NCBI GenBank assembly: GCA_040766325.1
Contig: JAXGQR010000001.1
Location: 310,001 to 374,000, forward strand
Direction of reading: 5' to 3'
Length of the DNA: 64,000 nt
DNA from: Dehalobacterium sp040766325
GTDB taxonomy: Bacteria; Bacillota; Dehalobacteriia; Dehalobacteriales; Dehalobacteriaceae
The position numbers and the translations under genes were made by a program. Below the pieces are notes generated by a model. That model made no database searches. It was not told the origin of the DNA and saw only the letters and a program-made list of their open reading frames with translations. Shown here piece by piece: positions 17,191 to 26,350 of this stretch; the stretch's first letter is position 1; each line of letters starts with the position of its first letter.

Positions 17191-19350
17191 TTGCGTGTGT
17201 TGTTGGCCCAAAATGCCGGATTTTGTTTTGGTGTAAAAAGAGCTATGCAATTTGCGGAAGATGCTGTGGAATCCTATGGTCCGATTTTTTCCTTAGGGCC
17301 TTTAATACATAATCCCCAAGAGGTGGAACGGTTAGAACAAAGGGGAATTGTTGCAGTAGATGACTTAAATCATGTAACAGGGTCTAAAGCCATTATCAGA
17401 TCTCATGGGATAAGTCCGGACATTTTTTCCTTGGCGGAAAAAATGAATATTTCTCTGATTGATGCGACCTGCCCTTTTGTTAAGCGAGCACAACTTTATG
17501 CGAAAGACTTATCGGAGAAAGGTTACACAGTGGTGGTGGTTGGTGATAAAAACCATCCTGAAGTAGAAGGAATTGTCGGCTGGTCAAATCATCAGGCCTA
17601 TGTTGTAGAAAACGCTGAAGAAGCCGATAAAATCCTTTTAGGCGATAAAGTTGGAGTAATTGCACAAACTACTCAACAAGTTAATAATTTTCAACAGGTG
17701 GTGGAGGTTTTAAAACGCAAAAATCCTCACCTGGTGATATATAATACAATTTGTCTTGCTACAGCAGAAAGACAAGAAGCAACGAAAAAATTAGCCCATA
17801 AGGTTGATCTTGTTATAGTAGTAGGCGGATTAAATAGTGCTAATACGCAAAAATTAGCACGCATTGTAAGAAATGCCGGAACACCCGCCTTTCTTATCGA
17901 AAAAGCTCAGGATATTGATTTTGAATGGCTTAAAGGTAAAGATAAGGTAGGTATTACGGCTGGGGCATCCACCCCCGATTGGATTATTAAGGAGGTATTA
18001 CAGAGGATGATGGAATTTACTGATCAGGAAGAAAAAAGAACGGAAGAAAATGCAACAGAAAATGCCGAGGAAATTGTTACTGAAAGCATCAATGAAGAGA
18101 CCGAAGAAAATACTTCGGTACAGGCTGAGGATGAAATCCCTGCTCCGGAGGCACCAGGCGGCGACACCTCTTTTGCCGATTCCTTTGATACTGGAATCAA
18201 GCAAGTACGCAGAGGTGAAAGAGTCAGTGGTGTGATTGTCCAGGTACGTGATTCAGAAGTGCTGGTCGATGTGGGTGGAAAATCTGAGGGTGTTATCCCC
18301 AGATCGGAGCTGTCTGCCTTCGAAGCAGAAAACATACATGACGCTTTGAAAGTTGGAGACCAAATTGAAGTTGTCGTACTGAAAAGAGAAAATGATGAAG
18401 GACATCCAGTATTATCAAAACGTAGGGTCGATCAGGAAAAAAACTGGGAAAAATTAATGGATGCGTTAGAATCAGGGGAGTACGTTACCGGTAAGATTAC
18501 AGAGGTGGTAAAAGGCGGATTATTAACTGACGTTGGTGTACGAGGATTTATACCTGCTTCTTTGGTTGAATTGGGTTATGTAGAGGATTTACAACCTTAT
18601 GTAGGCAGAGAACTTACTCTTAAGGTATTAGAGTGCGATCGTAATACCAATAAGCTGGTTCTTTCTGCTAAAGCAGTATTGCAGGAAGAGGCAGCAAAAA
18701 AGAGAACAGAAACCTGGGAAAAAATAAGCGAAGGTCAAACCGTCCGTGGTATTGTACGTCGTTTAACAAGTTTTGGTGCCTTTATTGATATCGGCGGTAT
18801 TGACGGCTTGCTTCATGTTTCGGAAATGGCTTGGTATCGGGTTAATCATCCTTCCGATGTATTAAAAGAAAATGATGAATTGGATGTGCTGATCCTAAGC
18901 ATAGACCGGGAAAATGAGAAAATCTCCTTAGGACTGAAACAGCTCTTGTCTAATCCTTGGGATCAGGTGGATATAAAATACCCCATCGGAACGATTATTG
19001 ATGCCAAGGTTGTACGTACCGCTCCCTTTGGGGCTTTTGTTCAGGTTGAACCTGGTGTAGAGGGTTTGGTTCATATTTCCCAGCTGGCTCATCAGCGTGT
19101 AGGTAAGACTGAGGATGTAGTTTCCCCTGGCGATGAGGTTAAGGTTAAAGTTTTGAACGTTGATAAAGAAGCAAAGAGAATTAGTTTAAGTATCAAAGAA
19201 GCATCGGATCCTCCGGTTGAAGAAACATTTCCTGTGGAAGAAACTCCGGAAGAACCTGTTGCAGATGTACCTCAAGAAGCATCAGAGGAAAGATTTGGTG
19301 CAACCATCGGTGATCTGATTGGTAAGGATTTTATAAAAGATCAGGAATAG
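17191..19350 (+). CDS. ispH: Fused 4-hydroxy-3-methylbut-2-enyl diphosphate reductase / ribosomal protein S1
   Basis: One intact 719-residue frame joins two proteins. Residues 1-275 are IspH, the [4Fe-4S] enzyme that makes IPP and DMAPP in the MEP pathway; the cluster cysteines are C12, C94 and C188, and H40, H72, H122 and E124 match the active site. An acidic Glu-rich linker (about 278-330) leads to four S1 RNA-binding repeats (about 341-410, 425-495, 513-580 and 598-670), equivalent to ribosomal protein S1. The fusion is known in Clostridia. The start is TTG with GGAGTGG upstream. A terminator follows. Confidence 0.95.
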   Translation: MRVLLAQNAGFCFGVKRAMQFAEDAVESYGPIFSLGPLIHNPQEVERLEQRGIVAVDDLNHVTGSKAIIRSHGISPDIFSLAEKMNISLIDATCPFVKRAQLYAKDLSEKGYTVVVVGDKNHPEVEGIVGWSNHQAYVVENAEEADKILLGDKVGVIAQTTQQVNNFQQVVEVLKRKNPHLVIYNTICLATAERQEATKKLAHKVDLVIVVGGLNSANTQKLARIVRNAGTPAFLIEKAQDIDFEWLKGKDKVGITAGASTPDWIIKEVLQRMMEFTDQEEKRTEENATENAEEIVTESINEETEENTSVQAEDEIPAPEAPGGDTSFADSFDTGIKQVRRGERVSGVIVQVRDSEVLVDVGGKSEGVIPRSELSAFEAENIHDALKVGDQIEVVVLKRENDEGHPVLSKRRVDQEKNWEKLMDALESGEYVTGKITEVVKGGLLTDVGVRGFIPASLVELGYVEDLQPYVGRELTLKVLECDRNTNKLVLSAKAVLQEEAAKKRTETWEKISEGQTVRGIVRRLTSFGAFIDIGGIDGLLHVSEMAWYRVNHPSDVLKENDELDVLILSIDRENEKISLGLKQLLSNPWDQVDIKYPIGTIIDAKVVRTAPFGAFVQVEPGVEGLVHISQLAHQRVGKTEDVVSPGDEVKVKVLNVDKEAKRISLSIKEASDPPVEETFPVEETPEEPVADVPQEASEERFGATIGDLIGKDFIKDQE

Positions 19351-19378
19351 AATTAAAATCAACAAAATTAATAAATTT

Positions 19379-19410
19379 TAAAAGCGCAGACTTTGGTCGC
19401 GCTTTTTTGT
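19379..19410 (+). terminator. Rho-independent terminator after ispH-rpsA
   Basis: AAAGCGC-A-GAC, loop TTTG, GTC-GCGCTTTTTT (19381-19408): a ten-pair stem with one bulged A, then a T run. Confidence 0.85.
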
Positions 19411-19480
19411 ATATTACGGCGGCATTTGGCAAATTATAAAACATGAGCATGAGATTGATATCAGGAAAGGGGTTAAAAAA

Positions 19481-20224
19481 ATGCCGCAAGTACCTATAGG
19501 AATGATCATTCTTGTTATTTTATCAATAATTATTTATTTTGGGTTAGCACAACGGGTATTAGACCGTATGAAATTGACAGATCGAGGAGCATTAGCTTTC
19601 ATTGCTGCGATCATTATCGGAAGTTTTATTGAAATCCCTCTTTTCTCAGGAAGGGCAGCTATAAGTGTTAATCTGGGTGGTGCCCCTATTCCTTTGATTT
19701 TTGTTCTCTACCTATTATTCACCGCCGGTACTGCACAGGAATGGGGGCGAACGGTGGCCGGAACAGTAGTTGCCACTTTCTTATTGGTAACCGTCAATAA
19801 ATTCATTTCTGCCGATCCGGAAACAATGGTGATTGACCCCTTATGGGTAATCCCGATCATTGCTGGGGGAACTGCCTATCTAATCAGCCGCTCGAGAAGA
19901 GGTGCTTTTATTACAGCGGTTTTAAGTGTAATTTTGGCAGATGTGGCTAATTACCTCTGGCTGGTTAGAACAGGAACTCCCGGCAGAGTGGCTTTTGGGG
20001 GAGCAGGTGCCCTTGATGCTGTTATACTTTCAGGTATTCTTGCTGTTTTGCTGGCTGAATTTGTCGGTGAATTGAGAGAAAGACTCCAGGGTGGACCGGC
20101 TTTAGCAGGAAGACCTAGAAAACTGTTGGAAGGTCTTAAAAATCCTTCTCATTCTCTTGATGGTAAAAGGGAAGGAATAGATAAAAATGAGCCGGAAATA
20201 GGAGGCGAAAATCATGAAAAATAA
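19481..20224 (+). CDS. DUF1614-family membrane protein
   Basis: Integral membrane protein of about 247 residues with about seven hydrophobic segments, including GMIILVILSIIIYFGL and ILAVLLAEFVGELR. The segment LSVILADVANYLWLVRTG and the overall pattern fit DUF1614, a family found in Peptococcaceae whose role is unknown. The charged C-terminal tail (about residues 210-247) is cytoplasmic or disordered. The last 11 bases overlap spoIIP, so the two proteins are translationally coupled and may work together at the membrane. GGAAAGGGG precedes the ATG. Confidence 0.8.
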   Translation: MPQVPIGMIILVILSIIIYFGLAQRVLDRMKLTDRGALAFIAAIIIGSFIEIPLFSGRAAISVNLGGAPIPLIFVLYLLFTAGTAQEWGRTVAGTVVATFLLVTVNKFISADPETMVIDPLWVIPIIAGGTAYLISRSRRGAFITAVLSVILADVANYLWLVRTGTPGRVAFGGAGALDAVILSGILAVLLAEFVGELRERLQGGPALAGRPRKLLEGLKNPSHSLDGKREGIDKNEPEIGGENHEK

Positions 20225-21389
20225 ACGAATTTTAAGCATAATTCTTATGATGACTATTTTGATTCTAGGAAGCTTTCGTTATATTCAACATGATTCTGCT
20301 GTTGCTGCGTCCGGTTGGGCAAATTTCTTAGGAATCAGTTATGAAACAGAGGCAGAAGAGGGCAAATATTTTCAATTGCTTGATAAAAATCAACAAGTGA
20401 TCACAAGTACTGCTCTTCCCGTCCATGTAGGTGATGAATTTTGGGCCGCAGATAATAAGCATTATCGAGTTACAAAAGTAGACAAGTACACGGCTACTTG
20501 TGAATATCTAGATACGGAAAAGATCGCTTGGTTGGAGGAATGGAACGATATTCCTGTTGCCTCAGACATCAGCATACAAACAAAAAATAACCCCAACAAT
20601 GTGGTTGGCGTATATCATACACATGCCTCCGAATCTTATGTGCCGACAGACGGAACAGAAAGTAATCCTGGGGCCGGGGGTATACTCAAGGTAGGAGATG
20701 TTTTTGCAAATAAATTAGAAAAAGGTGGATTAAGAGCGTATCATGATAAAACAAGTCATGATCCCCAAGATGCCGGTGCCTACCAAAGATCGAGAAGAAC
20801 GGCTGTACGCTTGCTAAAAAATCGACCTGCGGTCATGTTTGATGTGCACCGAGATGCTGTACCGGCAGATGTTTATCAAAATGAGATTAACGGCCAACAG
20901 ATAACAAAAATTAAATTGGTGGTTGGCCGTCAAAATCAAAACAAACAAGCTAATCTGGAATTTGCAAAAACAATGAAGGCAGCCATGGATGATATGCATC
21001 CAGGTTTATTTGAGGGAATTTTCTTAGCAAAAGGAAATTACAACCAAGATCTGGGACCACGGATGATGCTGATTGAAGTCGGTTCTCATGAAAACAGCAG
21101 GGAAGATGCTGAAAGAGGAGTGGCTTTATTTGCCGAGACTGTACCCAAGGTATTAGGTGTTTACCAAAGTAAAGGAGAACAACCTCAAGGGAAACAAACT
21201 GCGGCTCCCGGAAGGACGGGAGAAAGATCCGGGTCATGGACAGCAATTTGGTGGATACTTGGTATTATTGTTGTGGGCGGTGGTTTGTTTTTAATCATCA
21301 GTACCGGATCCGTCGGTGGAGGGGTAAAAAAATTAAAAGAATTCACCGGAAGCGAATTTAAAGATGTATTTAAAAGAAAAAATAAATAA
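20214..21389 (+). CDS. spoIIP: Stage II sporulation protein P
   Basis: SpoIIP-family peptidoglycan amidase/endopeptidase used with SpoIID and SpoIIM for septal thinning during engulfment. The N-terminal anchor or signal (about residues 5-23) is followed by an unusual N-terminal region and the catalytic domain. Family motifs are VVGVYHTHASESYVPTDG (Zn-binding histidines) and DVHRDAVPADVY, with IEVGSHENSREDAERG later. A second membrane helix (about 345-363, WWILGIIVVGGGLFLIIS) lies near the C-terminus, which is unusual. Overlaps the DUF1614 gene by 11 bases. A terminator follows. Confidence 0.9.
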   Translation: MKNKRILSIILMMTILILGSFRYIQHDSAVAASGWANFLGISYETEAEEGKYFQLLDKNQQVITSTALPVHVGDEFWAADNKHYRVTKVDKYTATCEYLDTEKIAWLEEWNDIPVASDISIQTKNNPNNVVGVYHTHASESYVPTDGTESNPGAGGILKVGDVFANKLEKGGLRAYHDKTSHDPQDAGAYQRSRRTAVRLLKNRPAVMFDVHRDAVPADVYQNEINGQQITKIKLVVGRQNQNKQANLEFAKTMKAAMDDMHPGLFEGIFLAKGNYNQDLGPRMMLIEVGSHENSREDAERGVALFAETVPKVLGVYQSKGEQPQGKQTAAPGRTGERSGSWTAIWWILGIIVVGGGLFLIISTGSVGGGVKKLKEFTGSEFKDVFKRKNK

Positions 21390-21395
21390 ATTACC

Positions 21396-21448
21396 GGGGC
21401 CGTATATTGGGGTGATAAGTTAACCACCCCACATGCAGCCCCTTTTTT
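21396..21448 (+). terminator. Rho-independent terminator after spoIIP
   Basis: GGGGC (21396-21400) pairs with GCCCC (21438-21442), with an inner GGGGTG/CACCCC pairing, then TTTTTT. Confidence 0.75.
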
Positions 21449-21535
21449 AACTAAAAAATTGCCAACATTAAAAAGAAAAGCATTAAGGGCACTTTGTTCT
21501 CTGGCGTGTAATCCCAAATAAGGGTATCCATGGTA

Positions 21536-21564
21536 TTGACATCATTCAGGGGATGATAGATAAT
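21536..21564 (+). promoter_or_regulatory. Candidate sigma-A promoter for the DUF512 gene
   Basis: Perfect TTGACA (21536-21541), 17-base spacer, GATAAT (21559-21564), 32 bases before the ATG. Confidence 0.65.
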
Positions 21565-21596
21565 AATTGTGAAATTATTGAAAGCGGTGAATCCCT

Positions 21597-22925
21597 ATGA
21601 AAGCAGAAATAGCCGGTGTTATGCCGGAGAGTATCGGAGCGGAACTGGGTTGGGAAAAAGGGGATTATCTGATTTCCTTGAATGGTAGGGTACCTCAGGA
21701 TTTTATTGATTATCGATTCATGTTGGCAGAAGAATTTATCGATGTTGAAATTGAAAAGGCTAATGGATCACGCATGATTTTTGAGATTGAGAAAGAAGAG
21801 GACGAAGACCTAGGCTTAATTTTTGCCCAGGATACATTTGATGGAGTTAAAAGATGCAAAAACAAATGCATCTTTTGTTTCGTTGATCAAATGCCGCCTG
21901 ATCTGAGGGATTCATTATACGTAAAGGATGATGATTACCGTCTCTCCTTAATTTATGGTAATTTTATTACCATGACAAATCTTACAGAAAAGGATCTTCA
22001 GCGTATTATACAACTTCATATTAGTCCTCTTTATATTTCCATTCATACCATAGATCCTGCTTTGCGTCAGAGGATGTTAAACAACCCCAATGCTGGGCAA
22101 ATTTTGGACAAAATATCATATTTAGCAGAAGCAGGGATTGAAATGCATACCCAGGTTGTACTTTGTCCGGGGGTGAATGATGGCAAGCATTTGGCTGAGA
22201 CCGCTACAGGACTGAAAAATTATTGGCCTCAGGTAAAAACGGTTGCAATTGTTCCTGTTGGTATTACCAAGTACCAAAAGAATGGTTTTTTGCGACCCTA
22301 TACAAAAGAAGAAGCACAAGAAATTGTCCGGTATATTTCCTCCATTCAGCAAGAGTTTAGACAAGAGATAGATACCAATTTTGTTTTTTTATCTGATGAG
22401 TTTTATTTAATGGCGGAACAAGAAATTCCCTCTTATGATCATTATGAGGATTTTGCTCAGATTGAAAACGGTGTTGGTTTGGTACGCTTCTTGTGGTCGA
22501 TTTTGATAGGGAAGCTGCATTAATGCCTCCAAGGATCCGGTCATCTCGAAAAATTTATTTTGTTACCGGTATCTCAGGAGAAAAGGTTGGCACCAATTAC
22601 CCGGAGATTGAACCAAATTGAGAATTTAAAAGTGGAAATCATTGCGCTAGAAAACAAATTTTTTGGCAATAAGGTTACGGTTGCCGGTCTTTTGACAGGT
22701 TCTGATTTGATCTCTGGACTTAAAAGCTGGCGCCATGAAATTAATCATATTCCGGATATTTTTCTTTCTTCTGCCATGCTTAAACAAGAGGAAAATTTAT
22801 TTTTAGACGATATGACTGTACAACAGGTCGAGGAGCAATTAAATTGTCGCTTACATATCGTTGAACCTTTAGGAAAGAGTATTGTCGCAGCTATTAACTC
22901 AATAATGGGTTTCGTGGCTGAATAA
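21597..22925 (+). pseudogene. DUF512 radical SAM protein, two frameshifts
   Basis: Member of the DUF512/YlmB-like radical SAM family next to der in many Clostridia; its reaction is unknown. An N-terminal PDZ-like region (AEIAGVMPESIGAELGWEKGD) is followed by the cluster motif CKNKCIFCF (C-x3-C-x2-C) and the DUF512 C-terminus (VTVAGLLTGSDLISGLK). The frame breaks near 22495 (one G missing, TCGATTT) and near 22585 (two bases missing), giving a stop at 22523 and a shifted second half from 22560. Repaired, the protein has about 443 residues. The family name is from the motif and context. Confidence 0.85.
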
Positions 22926-23003
22926 TGATTTTCACTAAATTAAACAATTCTTGATCTGAAGATAAAGAATTGTTAAGCTTGCAGAAAGGCTGGATATAAA
23001 GAT

Positions 23004-24323
23004 ATGAAACCGATCGTAGCGATAGTGGGACGTGCAAATGTAGGAAAGTCTACCTTGTTCAATCGTTTTACAGGTAGTCGTGATGCCATTGTAGAGGATT
23101 TCCCCGGGGTAACCCGGGATCGACTATACCGGGATGCGGAATGGGTCAATCGAGAGTTTACGGTGGTTGATACAGGCGGCATTGAATTTTATGGTAAGGA
23201 TGGCAGCATTGAATCTAAGGTGAAGCAACAAGCGGAAATCGCTATAGAAGAATCTGATGTGATTATTTTTGTGGTGGATGGAAAAACCGGCATCACCCCA
23301 GATGATGAAGCTGTAGCTCAATTACTGAGAAAAAGCAAAAAACCGGTTGTTCTTGCCGTGAATAAAATTGAGAATTTTCATAAACAAGCTGAGGTTTTTG
23401 ATTTTTATCAATTAGGATTAGGGGATCCTATTCCTGTATCTGCCATTCATGGTATGAACACAGGAGATTTATTGGATGCGGTGGTAGAAAAATTTCCCGT
23501 CGAAGCTGAAGAAAATTTTCCTCCAGAAACGATAAAATTGGCTTTAATCGGCCGGCCTAATGTGGGGAAATCTTCTTTAGCGAATCAGCTTTTAAAGGAG
23601 GAACGATTCATCGTCTCCGATATTGCCGGCACGACCAGAGATGCCATTGATAGTTTGTTGGTTGAAGAGGGCAAACATTATCTGATCATTGATACGGCCG
23701 GCATGAGACGTAAATCCAGGATCAATGAGCCTACGGAAAGATATAGTGTAATTCGTTCCTTAAGAGCCATTGATCGCTCCGACGTTGTTTTAATGATCAT
23801 TGATGGTGTTGATGGAGTCACGGAACAGGATAAAAAAATTGTCGGCTATGCCCATGAAGCCGGTAAAGGAATCATCTTAGTAGTGAACAAATGGGATCTT
23901 GTGGTCAAGGATGATAAAACCATGCATCAATATGACCGGAAAATTAGAGAAGAAATGGGTTTCCTGCATTATGCTCCGATCCTTTACATTTCTGCTTTAA
24001 CCGGGCAACGGGTGCATAAAATCCTGGAAATTGTTGCTTTTGTTGCTGAACAACAGAACATGAGAATACCCACAGCGCGTTTAAATGAGGTAATCACCGA
24101 GGCTTTGGCCATGACCCCACCTCCTACAGACAAGGGTAAAAGATTAAAGGTGTTATATGTGACGCAAGTTGGGGTCAAGCCACCTAAGTTTGTTCTATTT
24201 GTCAACGAACCGGAATTAATGCATTTTTCTTATCTGCGCTATTTAGAAAACCAGTTAAGAACGAATTTTGGTTTTGAAGGAACGACTATTTGGTTGATGG
24301 TACGAAAAAGAGAAAAAGAATAA
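23004..24323 (+). CDS. der: GTPase Der (EngA), ribosome assembly
   Basis: Double GTPase needed for 50S subunit assembly. The first G domain begins IVAIVGRANVGKSTLFNRF (P-loop) with DTGGIEF as G3 motif; the second has LALIGRPNVGKSSLANQL, DTAGMRRKSR and NKWD. A C-terminal KH-like domain follows (about residues 350-439). Length 439 residues, as in the family. ATG 23004 follows GAAAGG. An AACAATTCT/AGAATTGTT inverted repeat lies upstream (22942-22976) but lacks a T run. Confidence 0.96.
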   Translation: MKPIVAIVGRANVGKSTLFNRFTGSRDAIVEDFPGVTRDRLYRDAEWVNREFTVVDTGGIEFYGKDGSIESKVKQQAEIAIEESDVIIFVVDGKTGITPDDEAVAQLLRKSKKPVVLAVNKIENFHKQAEVFDFYQLGLGDPIPVSAIHGMNTGDLLDAVVEKFPVEAEENFPPETIKLALIGRPNVGKSSLANQLLKEERFIVSDIAGTTRDAIDSLLVEEGKHYLIIDTAGMRRKSRINEPTERYSVIRSLRAIDRSDVVLMIIDGVDGVTEQDKKIVGYAHEAGKGIILVVNKWDLVVKDDKTMHQYDRKIREEMGFLHYAPILYISALTGQRVHKILEIVAFVAEQQNMRIPTARLNEVITEALAMTPPPTDKGKRLKVLYVTQVGVKPPKFVLFVNEPELMHFSYLRYLENQLRTNFGFEGTTIWLMVRKREKE

Positions 24324-24348
24324 AGAAACTGCTGAAGGGAGAGGCATA

Positions 24349-24930
24349 ATGGAATCCATAATGTGCTTGATTCTTGCTTATTTTTTGGGCGCAATTCCCT
24401 GGGCATATATCGTGACAAAAGCAGTAAAAGGTATTGATATCAGGCAGGTAGGCAGTGGTAATGTTGGCTTTACCAATGCTTTGCGTTTTATGGGAAAAGG
24501 ACCGGCGTTCTTAGTTCTTGCAGGGGATATTGGAAAAGGTTTGGTGGCTGTTTTATTGGCAAAATACTGGGCAACACCGTTAATTGCTGCCTTGGCTGGT
24601 TTATTGGTTGTATTGGGACACAATAATTCGATTTTTTTAGGCTTTAAAGGCGGCAAAGGAGCTGCTGCCGGTTTTGGGGTTATGCTGGCACTTCTGCCTT
24701 TAGAAGCACTAATTGCTGTGGTTGTTTGGTTGGTGGTTATTTTTCTGACACGATATGTGTCTCTCGGCACGATTATTGGGGCCTTAACTGTGCCCATTTC
24801 CACTTTTATATTTGATCAAGAATTGCCTTATATTTTATTTAGTATCCTGGGAGCAGCTTTTGTCATTTTTAAGCATTACTCTAATATTCAAAGATTATTA
24901 GCAGGTACGGAGCGAAAAATCGGAAAATAG
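24349..24930 (+). CDS. plsY: Glycerol-3-phosphate acyltransferase PlsY
   Basis: Polytopic membrane acyltransferase that moves the acyl group of acyl-phosphate to glycerol-3-phosphate, the first step of phospholipid synthesis. About five membrane helices. The substrate-binding motifs are recognisable: VGSGNVGFTNALR (usually GSGNPGATN; here V and F replace P and A), GHNNSIFLGFKGGKGAAAG and HYSNIQRLLAGTERK. Length 193 residues. GGGAGAGG precedes the ATG. gpsA follows after 31 bases, providing its substrate glycerol-3-phosphate. Confidence 0.94.
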   Translation: MESIMCLILAYFLGAIPWAYIVTKAVKGIDIRQVGSGNVGFTNALRFMGKGPAFLVLAGDIGKGLVAVLLAKYWATPLIAALAGLLVVLGHNNSIFLGFKGGKGAAAGFGVMLALLPLEALIAVVVWLVVIFLTRYVSLGTIIGALTVPISTFIFDQELPYILFSILGAAFVIFKHYSNIQRLLAGTERKIGK

Positions 24931-24961
24931 TGAGAAATAATCTAATAAGGATGAATTATTT

Positions 24962-26002
24962 ATGAAAAATCGTATTGCGGTTTTGGGTGCTGGAAGCTGG
25001 GGCACCGCATTGTCAGTACTTTTGGCCGGGAACGGAAATGAGGTCAACTTATGGTCGCGTAATCAGGAGCAATGTTTGAGGATTTCTGAGGATAAGGAAA
25101 ATAAAAAATACTTGCCGGGAGTGACGATTCCCCCACTAGTGACACTGTGTAATGAAATTAAAGAAGCTGTATCTGAGGTAGAGTTCATTGTTTCAGCAGT
25201 TCCCTCCCATAGTGTACGAGAAATAGCCCAAAAAATAAGACCTTATCTTCGAGAGAATATGATCATAATTAATACGGCGAAGGGGTTCGAACCCAAAACC
25301 TATCTCAGGCCCACTCAAGTGTTAAAGGAGGAGCTGTCTTGCTTTTGCCATGATCAAATCACGATATTGTCCGGGCCTAGTCATGCTGAGGAGGTGGGAA
25401 ATAATCTCCCCACAGCCATTGTAGTTGCTGCCGGCCATCAGAAGATTGCAGAAAAAATTCAGGACCTTTTTATGAACCAATTTTTTCGCGTCTATATTAA
25501 TAATGATATAATTGGTGTGGAACTGGCAGGGGCACTTAAAAATGTCATTGCTTTAGGCACGGGAATTTCCGACGGGTTAGGTTATGGGGATAATGCTAAA
25601 GCAGCACTGATTACCCGCGGATTAGCTGAGATGACACGTTTAGGAGTATTTTTTGGTGCAGATGCCAAAACATTTTCCGGATTGGCCGGTCTCGGAGACT
25701 TAGTTGTTACCTGTACCAGTATGCACAGCAGAAATCGTCGCGCAGGAATTCAAATTGGTCAAGGCAAACCTTTGGAGCAGGTGTTATCAAACATGGGCAT
25801 GGTGGTGGAGGGAGTTAATACCACGCAGGCAGTATTTCACTTAGCAAGTCAATCAGGGGTGGTTATGCCCATCTCAGAGCAAATGTATCAAGTGCTCTTT
25901 GAAGGAAAAGATCCGAAAAATGCCGTTATTAGTTTAATGACGCGTTCCAAAACTCATGAAGGAGAAAAAGAAATGCTAATCTCTAGAGACACTGGACTAT
26001 AG
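24962..26002 (+). CDS. gpsA: Glycerol-3-phosphate dehydrogenase [NAD(P)+]
   Basis: Makes sn-glycerol-3-phosphate from dihydroxyacetone phosphate for phospholipids. N-terminal Rossmann motif AVLGAGSWGTALSVLLAG, then the catalytic segments ELAGALKNVIALGTGISDG (catalytic lysine) and the C-terminal substrate-binding region with GLGDLVVTCTS and NRRAG. Length 346 residues, typical. It sits between plsY and spoIVA, as in B. subtilis. Confidence 0.96.
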   Translation: MKNRIAVLGAGSWGTALSVLLAGNGNEVNLWSRNQEQCLRISEDKENKKYLPGVTIPPLVTLCNEIKEAVSEVEFIVSAVPSHSVREIAQKIRPYLRENMIIINTAKGFEPKTYLRPTQVLKEELSCFCHDQITILSGPSHAEEVGNNLPTAIVVAAGHQKIAEKIQDLFMNQFFRVYINNDIIGVELAGALKNVIALGTGISDGLGYGDNAKAALITRGLAEMTRLGVFFGADAKTFSGLAGLGDLVVTCTSMHSRNRRAGIQIGQGKPLEQVLSNMGMVVEGVNTTQAVFHLASQSGVVMPISEQMYQVLFEGKDPKNAVISLMTRSKTHEGEKEMLISRDTGL

Positions 26003-26073
26003 GAAATTTTTTTGGAGCTATTTTGTCTTAATCGTTTTACAAATTAATATACATAATATTATGAAACTGAGCA

Positions 26074-26107
26074 TAAAAAGTATGGAAAAACCTCCATACT
26101 TTTTTTA
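26074..26107 (+). terminator. Rho-independent terminator after gpsA
   Basis: AAAAAGTATGGA (26075-26086), loop AAAACC, TCCATACTTTTTTT (26093-26106). Confidence 0.85.
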
Positions 26108-26205
26108 CATTTTTGCAGAGTAGAAATATTTTGGATAAAAGGGATAAGTGTAAATAAGACCTCTGCGCAGCCAAAGTTATGGAGGAAACCAAGTTTTATT
26201 TAGCG

Positions 26206-26234
26206 GTCATAATTACCGGAAGCAATCATATATA
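26206..26234 (+). promoter_or_regulatory. Possible sigma-E type promoter upstream of spoIVA
   Basis: GTCATAAT (26206-26213), 13-base spacer, CATATATA (26227-26234). This resembles the sigma-E pattern (GTCATATT ... CATACACT), fitting the known mother-cell expression of spoIVA. The rest of the 348-base gap (26003-26350) holds a terminator for gpsA and otherwise only AT-rich sequence. The match is partial. Confidence 0.4.
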
Positions 26235-26350
26235 TAGGATTAAGTATGTCATGAATCATGGGACATTCTACCTTCTTTGGAGGGATTTCTGGTATTTTTG
26301 ACAATGATTCATCTGGTAATACATGTTATTAAAAGGGAGGGAAAAGGTTA

